Shown here piece by piece: positions 58,218-64,000 of a stretch of 64,000 nt of DNA. Position numbers and translations under genes: made by a program. The stretch is taken from assembly GCA_006538405.1 (NCBI GenBank), contig BJKQ01000001.1:868001-932000 (forward strand), read 5' to 3'. Numbering within the stretch: position 1 is the first letter of the stretch; every line of letters starts with the position of its first letter. This stretch comes from Hansfordia pulvinata (taxonomy: Eukaryota; Ascomycota; Sordariomycetes; Xylariales). The notes under the pieces are model-generated. The model searched no databases, was not told the DNA's origin, and worked only from the letters and a program-made list of their open reading frames with translations.

Positions 58218-59751
58218 ATGTCGTCCTTTGCCCGCTTCATGAGGCCCGCCGTGCGCCGCGGCCAGCACAGCGTGGCCTCCACCGCCAGAGCGTGCTCCTC
58301 CGCCTCAGCGCCGCACTCGTCGACACCCAGGTGCGCCAAGGCCGCGCGCGTCGTCAACGCCCAGCAGTAAGCCGTCCTCGTGCCCCCGAGGCAGCCTGGC
58401 CCCCTCGCGGTCGGCCGGGTTTGCTTGCCGCATGCCCGCCCGCGCCCCGGGCGCTGACTCTTTCCCAGAATCCGGCCGCTGTCCGCCACGGCGCGGCGCG
58501 CCACCGACATTTCCGAGATTCCGCCCACGCCCATCACGCACATGTCGGAGATCGAGGCTGCCATGCAGGAGACCGTGTCCAAGTTCGCCAACGAAGTCAT
58601 ACTGCCCAAGGTCCGCGACATGGACGAGGCCGAGGAGATGGACCCCTCCCTCGTCGAGCAGCTGTTCGAGCAGGGTCTGATGGGCATTGAGATCCCCGAG
58701 GAGTTCGGCGGTGCCGGCATGAACTTCACTGCTGCCATTGTGGGCATCGAGGAGTTGGCCCGGGTCGACCCCTCCGTCAGCGTCCTGGTCGACGTCCACA
58801 ACACGCTGGTCAACACGGCCGTGCTCAAGTGGGGCAGTGCCGACATCAAGCGCCGCTTCCTGCCTCGCCTGGCGACCAACACGGTCGGCAGCTTCTGCCT
58901 CTCGGAGCCCGTGTCCGGCTCAGACGCCTTCGCGCTCGGCACCAAGGCTGTCGAGACGTCCGAGGGCTACCGCCTGTCCGGCGGTAAGATGTGGATCACC
59001 AACTCGATGGAGGCCGACTTCTTTATCGTCTTCGCCAACGTCGACCCGTCCAAGGGCCACCGCGGCATCACCGCCTTCATCGTGGAGAAGGGCACGCCCG
59101 GCTTCTCCATCGCCAAGAAGGAGAAGAAGCTCGGGATCCGGGCCAGCAGCACCTGCGTCATCAACCTGGATGACGTGGTGGTCCCCGGGAGAACCTGCTG
59201 GGCGAGGTCGGCCAGGGCTACAAGTACGCCATTGGCCTGCTGAACGAGGGCCGCATCGGCATCGCTGCGCAGATGACGGGCCTGGCCCTCGGCGCGTGGG
59301 AGAACGCCGCCCGCTACGTGTGGAACGACCGCCGCCAGTTTGGGCAGCTGGTGGGCGAGTTCCAGGGGATGCAGCACCAGATTGCCCAGTCCGCCACCGA
59401 GATCGCCGCCGCCCGCGCTCTCGTCTACAACGCGGCGCGCAAGAAGGAGGCCGGCGAGGACTTCGTCCGCGACGCCGCTATGGCCAAGCTGTATGCCTCG
59501 CAGGTGGCCGGGCGCGTCTCCGGCCTGGCCGTCGAGTGGATGGGCGGCATGGGATTTGTCCGCGAGGGCCTGGCTGAGAAGTACTGGCGCGACAGCAAGA
59601 TTGGTGCCATCTACGAGGGAACCAGCAACATCCAGTAAGTCTAAGCGGTCGATGCCTGGTCACAGCAGTCCGGGTAGGCGGACTTTTGCTAATAATGCCT
59701 TCGCAGACTTAACACGATCGCCAAGCTCCTTCAGAAGGAGTACACTGGGTA
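58218..59751 (+). CDS. Short/branched-chain acyl-CoA dehydrogenase, mitochondrial (frameshifted in this sequence)
   Basis: An FAD enzyme that introduces the 2,3-double bond into short or branched acyl-CoAs from fatty-acid or isoleucine breakdown. Exons are 58218-58366, 58469-59634 and 59706-59751, with introns of 102 and 71 bp, both using GTAAG donors. An Arg/Ser-rich N-terminus (MSSFARFMRPAVRRGQHSVA) is a mitochondrial presequence. Family motifs are PEEFGGAGMNF, the FAD signature CLSEPVSGSDAF, SGGKMWITNS, NEGRIGIAAQMTG, RRQFGQLVGEFQGMQH and WMGGMGFVREG, then YWRDSKIGAIYEGTSNIQ with the catalytic Glu. A base is missing at the GGG run 59187-59189: VVVPG is followed in the next frame by ENLLGEVGQGYKYAIGLL. 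The restored length is 453 aa, close to ACADSB-type enzymes. A second donor at 58331 would also be in phase and only shorten the presequence. Confidence 0.9.
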
Positions 59752-60648
59752 GATGACATTAGTTGCAGTGTCCCACTTTGATAAGGATCACAGCACAGAG
59801 TAGGTCAAGTGGCTGGCTGAGCTCGGTAGGCCATTATCAACTGGTTCGAGCGTGACAATTAGTGGCTAAAGACGATGTTGAGTGTTGTGGAAATGATGTT
59901 GAGGAGTTGGCTGTTAAGCGAAGATGAATTTGTGCATTGCCCGAGGAGTTCTGTTCGGACGTCGGTCAACCTTCTCTCCATGAGACTTTACAAGGCGATC
60001 TGCTTAGAATATGAAAAATTTACTCGACCCTCTCGAACAGTTTGACCAGTTCGCTTTTGGCCTTCAGCCAGTCAGACCTTGAATTAAGCCGGGGTGAACT
60101 GACGAGGTGGACCGGGTCGAAGAGGTTTGACCAAGATGCTCATGCAATCTTTTGTCCTCGAAGCGTCAGGAGGGGCACAATCGCTATGCCGAACCGACAC
60201 TGGAGACTTCAGTTCAGGAAACTCTTCATGAGCTGCGATGGGGCACAGGCTGGGTAGATCCAAAGTAGCTGCAGGGTCCCCTTCATAAGGCCTCAAGCTG
60301 ACCAATGAGTCCCCGCCGTTGGGCGAGGAAGATTGCGAGCACGGATGCGTAGAAGGAGACAGAGCCCACGGTACAGTGGATAGTCTGCTAAGTCATTTAC
60401 ATGTAGCCTGTCGCTGAGTTTTGGCTTCTTCAAGTTATGCTTTCGAGGTGGTCCGAGGCATAGTCATGCTCAGCTGTGGGCCATTGAGCATAGGTTCACT
60501 TAGCAATGGTAGCGTTTGCTCTATACATTCAGCTTGATATTGGAGAGTAGCTCTCTGTGTCTGGTGCATAAGGTGTGTACTTTCCACCGGCTGATAACCC
60601 TCACCTCGCGCGGCTCCCCCTTTTTTAGCCTCTATCCAGCCTGCTGCC
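59752..60648. other. Convergent 3' spacer
   Basis: This lies between the ends of the dehydrogenase and the small secreted-protein gene. A TACATGTAGCC word lies near 60401. No gene is seen. Confidence 0.45.
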
Positions 60649-61085
60649 TCAATCGTCCCCTGCGGCCTCAACTGCCCTTATGAAAGCATTTTCACAGTCT
60701 GTTTCGCACTCCCGTTTAATCACACCAACCTCCAATAGCTTCATGGCCCGCTCCGGATCATCACTACGGATAGCGGCTCTATTGTCTCTCTCCGCCGTAT
60801 CGCATGCCGTCATGCACCTGCGCTTTTTCCAGAAGCAACCCAGGGGTCTCACCGGCTTTTAAGCGCTTAGCGAGCGGGCTCGGAACGCGTTGCTATCATC
60901 GAGTTAGCTTTATCCTCTTTCACTCTTGTTTTTCTTCTTCTTGTTTCTTGTTTCAACTTCCTCCAGAGGGGGGGCGGGGGCACTGCTGTAAGTGTTCCCG
61001 CATGCCGACTCACGTTGCTTCCTGTGGTGTCCACGGCCACGGCGGACACGCACATGGGAAGGAGAATGATGCTCGCAATGCGCAT
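60649..61085 (-). CDS. Predicted small secreted cysteine-containing protein (91 aa)
   Basis: Exon 1, 61085-61014, gives MRIASIILLPMCVSAVAVDT, a signal peptide, then TGSN. A 158-bp intron (donor GTGAGT, acceptor TTAAAAG, with GCTAAC or GCTAAG as branch) joins it in phase 0 to exon 2, 60855-60649. The predicted mature part has five cysteines, spaced C-x6-C-x3-C then, about 28 residues later, C-x3-C, within highly charged, probably helical sequence (MTACDTAERDNRAAIRSD, RECETDCENAFIRAVEAA). I recognise no family. Small size, signal peptide and paired cysteines are typical of fungal effectors or antimicrobial proteins, but this is inference; the intron is predicted, not observed. Confidence 0.5.
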
Positions 61086-63828
61086 GATGTAGTGAGAGGA
61101 TATGGAAAGGTATCAAAATTTGATGTTACGGGAATAACAAGGTTAGAAGCTGTGCGAAACCTGTTGGAATCACATTAGCAACCAAGGTGCCTGAACCCTT
61201 ATTTATATGATCGAAGTTGATTAAGGCTGGGATTTTTCTCTTGAATGGCGAGACAAAAAGGCTGCCTGAGAACTGGAGTCTGAAAAGGAGTCTGAAAACG
61301 GAGGCGCTCCCGGGCCAAGGCGTATGAAAATAGTCGTTGCCTCAAAACAGACGTTGAGCCTCCGCCCGTATCCTCATAACTGGGATCCCGCCACTGGCGG
61401 CCAGAAAAAGCTTTACAGAATGACGGGTTTAACTGGCAAGAGATCTGGGTTGTCTGAGAATACTCAGTAGGACAGGTAATTGCAGTTCGCTACTAAGAGA
61501 CAGACCGGCCGTAATACATCGGCCGTAACAGACTGGCTTTAAAGGGCGAGGATCCTGGTCTGCTAAGACTGAGAGGCGTTCGGAGGCTATCGATAGCGAC
61601 CTCGCCAGCCGGGCCGAAGGAGGAATATCGCAGGTCACTGTCAATTGCACGTGAGTCACTGTCCCTTTATCTGTATTTCTAGGAGAAACGCATTCGAAAC
61701 CGTGATGGAAGAAAAAGCACCAGACGGAAAGCTTCGTAAGGGAGCACGAGCACGTTAGTGAAGAAGGCGGCAAAAAGCCAAGAAAAAACATACGATATCG
61801 GGGGTTTACTGGTCGTCACTGACCCAACGATCAACCAGGCCCTGTCTGTGTGGCTTGTTTATTGGAAAGCGGGCGGGATGCGGAAGCGTCCAGATGGTAT
61901 GGTCATATATGAAAGGTCGTGCTCTCTTTTGATGTTACGATAGATGGTTTCCCCCTCCTAACGCGGAGTCCTGTAATGGTTACTCCGTAGAGTTGCTCGC
62001 ATGAATTGATTATGAATTGATTCATGGCCGTTCAGCCTGGGCCACTCATTTCCTCTTTTTCAGATTGCTGCCTGATGCGTTAAGCTCCAGCGGCGGCGAG
62101 ACGGTGGCAGGCCTCTTAGCGCCCGTGCACTCTGCTTAATTGCCCCAGCTGTTGCCTCTGTTGGAATTGTTAAAAGCAAAAGTGGACAGTAGGTATGGTA
62201 CGAGGCTTTCCCCGTTTACGCCACGGTTCTGAGTCTTGACGAAAAGCACAAGCTTGGGACAAGGCCGTACCTGCGACAACTTACGACCATGATGGCTTTT
62301 CCGCACATGTATATTGTGTGCACGCTGTGCGGTGATATCGCATGAGATCAGGATGGATTCTGCACTCCAATTGAGGTCCACTTTCGGTGCAAGTGTAAGA
62401 AGCATTAGGAACAATTGTTCCGTGCGTTGTTGGACAGGCAAAGATAAGTTGTACTTCCGAGGTGTCGGTTCTGCTACTTGTACCTGATCTTCTTACATTA
62501 TTATCACTGGAGCTGCTAATACCACCAAGTCCCATTCTGAAGAGATCACCTTAGGTAAGGTACGGAGTAGCTCGAGATACTGAGGCATGGAAGCCAAGTA
62601 GGGTACCTAAGATAGGGTACTCGTACCTACCCGTTCTGGACGCCAGGCACGCCAGGCACGAGAAACTCACTGCAGCTGGCTCTCGTTCGCTCGCGAATTC
62701 ACAGAGGTACGAGTAGAGTCCATCCACACATACTCGTCGAGACGACCTTTCGGGAGCCAGGGACGATGTGGCCCCGCGACTTGCCGCTTTCGTTCTGGCG
62801 GATCGCCACGGCTGAGGAGGACCGGGGTCGGTCGAGTGGGTGAGTGAGGCTGTGCAGAGCGGAGCTGATGAACTGAGCTGAGCTGAGCTGGGAAGAGGTT
62901 TGTGATTAGGTAGGTACCTTATCCGTAAGCCTGCAGATGTCATCTTTCCATTCCTGATTCTGGGGGTTTATTACAGCAGTCGTTAGATAAGATGGCGTAA
63001 GATGCTAACTTATTAGCTGCCAAGACGAGACCGGGACCTGGCGAGATTGGCCGGGTCGGCAGCCGCCAATGGATCTGCAGCCAGTGGGTGGCAGTACTCG
63101 GACAGCTATGGCGGCGGGCCTGCATCGTGGGATCGACCACGCCAGGGGACACGACGAGCATTGGCTGTCACCCTATCCCCATTGGCCATGGCGCCGATAC
63201 CCAGCGGTTCGCCCAGCGTCGCCCAGCTGCCGCCCAGCGTCATCGGCTGCTGGGGGCCAGTGGCAGCAGCCCTCCCGGTGCGTCAGCGGCGGCGTGAATA
63301 CGCGGATTCGTCCGATCTGCCCACCCCGGACGGAGTACTCGTACCAGTAACTCCTCGATCAGCCAGCCAGCCCTTCGAGTACTCCCGCGAAACGAAACGG
63401 ACTGGCGAGCGGGTGTCTCTCCAGCCTCGTCTCCGGCTCGCGTTCTCACCACCCTCCCCTCCTCTCAGTCCACCTCACCGAAGGTTTCCCGCGCGCACCC
63501 GGACGAGCAGTACTCGCCAGCGCATCTGGACTGGCTTGTGTGGAGGTACGGGACAAAAAACAGACTAACTTAACAGCTTCGAAAGGCCTCTGCAGCTTGT
63601 CTGCTCTGCTGATGGACCTACCTACCTTACATAGCGAAGACTGCACAGCCCACCCACCCATCACCGCCAGAGAGTCGGCGCACGACTGTTCCCCACCCGG
63701 CTCGTCGCGCGACAGTGTATTGGGGAACGAACCCGCCTTGTGATCATCATCATCATCGATAAAGCGGGCAGCGATACGTCGGCGGCGGGTTGGATTGGGT
63801 ACCGTCTATACCAAGACGGGTCGCCGCG
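61086..63828. other. 2.7 kb spacer before the last gene
   Basis: No complete gene is supported. A leftward frame at 62281-62535 contains several cysteines but lacks a signal peptide and a convincing exon context. Tandem AGCTG words occur at 62868-62890. The right end, up to 63828, is the promoter and leader of the truncated gene and contains palindromic ACTCGTACC words (near 62617 and 63334). Confidence 0.4.
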
Positions 63829-64000
63829 ATGGGGGGCTACCGCCACCACCACCACTATGGCAACGAGGGCGAGGACAACGAGGTGGACCTGACGGGCAAC
63901 AAGCTCAGCCTCTTCATCAGCCCCGTCGTGCCCGACGAGAAGCGCTTCGCCGAGCCCGCCATCAGCAGAGCCTCCACGCTGGTCGTGTCCGACACGGCCC
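63829..64000 (+). CDS. 5' end of an unrecognised gene, cut by the window edge
   Basis: An ATG at 63829 opens a frame that runs to the window end (57 codons). It starts MGGYRHHHHYGNEGEDNEVD and goes on with LTGNKLSLFISPVVPDEKRF. Third positions are almost all G or C, as in the confirmed genes, and the frame is open to the end. The histidine run and the acidic stretch do not identify a family. Confidence 0.55.
   Translation, partial: MGGYRHHHHYGNEGEDNEVDLTGNKLSLFISPVVPDEKRFAEPAISRASTLVVSDTA

Noticed and set aside
62281..62535. A leftward 84-codon frame with several cysteines and a GTAAGT donor at its end
   Set aside because: There is no signal peptide, no identifiable neighbouring exon and no known motif. 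I could not build a gene around it.
3533..64000. A CRISPR array, prophage, operon or secondary-metabolite cluster
   Set aside because: No spaced direct repeats, no phage-type genes, no polyketide synthase, peptide synthetase, terpene synthase or P450 sequences were seen; the genes are spliced and of unrelated function.

Overview
The window looks like nuclear DNA of a filamentous ascomycete (Pezizomycotina, probably Sordariomycetes). The evidence is G+C-rich genes with short GT-AG introns (about 49-210 bp, GCTAAC/GCTGAC-like branch sites), typical fungal orthologues, large gene-poor spacers full of microsatellites, and one ~7.9 kb AT-rich retroelement with extreme loss of CpA/TpG, the mark of repeat-induced point mutation (RIP).

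Layout. 523-1484 (-): unrecognised secreted protein. 3533-4999 (-): RNA polymerase III subunit Rpc37/RPC5. 5559-7119 (-): first family-15 mannosyltransferase (KTR type). 8089-9368 (-): Erd1-like EXS protein. 10472-11827 (+): peroxin Pex10. 13006-15208 (-): LYAR-type nucleolar zinc-finger protein. 15209-24470: 9.3 kb with no recognisable gene. 24471-25995 (+): Bem46-type alpha/beta hydrolase. 26448-28170 (-): NmrA-like Rossmann protein. 30926-38799: RIP-inactivated LTR retrotransposon. 39630-40313 (-): unrecognised protein with signal peptide and C-terminal membrane segments. 43014-43616 (-): small mitochondrial-type membrane protein. 44677-45292 (+): Dap1/PGRMC-type heme-binding protein. 46844-49414 (-): mRNA decay factor Pat1. 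53479-55124 (+): second family-15 mannosyltransferase (KRE2/MNT1 type). 55954-56788 (-): mitochondrial ribosomal protein uS12m. 58218-59751 (+): short/branched-chain acyl-CoA dehydrogenase. 60649-61085 (-): predicted small secreted cysteine-containing protein. 63829-64000 (+): start of a gene cut by the window edge.

The genes are unrelated housekeeping functions: transcription, Golgi glycosylation and retention (two GT15 enzymes and Erd1), peroxisome biogenesis, mRNA turnover and mitochondrial translation and beta-oxidation. No biosynthetic cluster or operon-like unit is visible. The less ordinary content is three unrecognised signal-peptide proteins, the RIP-killed element with mirror-image mutation gradients in its LTRs, and a recurrent short palindrome (ACGAGTACTCGT) in spacers.

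Data-quality warning: five otherwise well-formed genes each need exactly one extra base to stay in frame, four of them at C/G homopolymers. This points to consensus deletion errors rather than five pseudogenes. Exon coordinates were worked out by eye from splice signals and family conservation; no database search was possible, so family names rest on recognition of conserved motifs.
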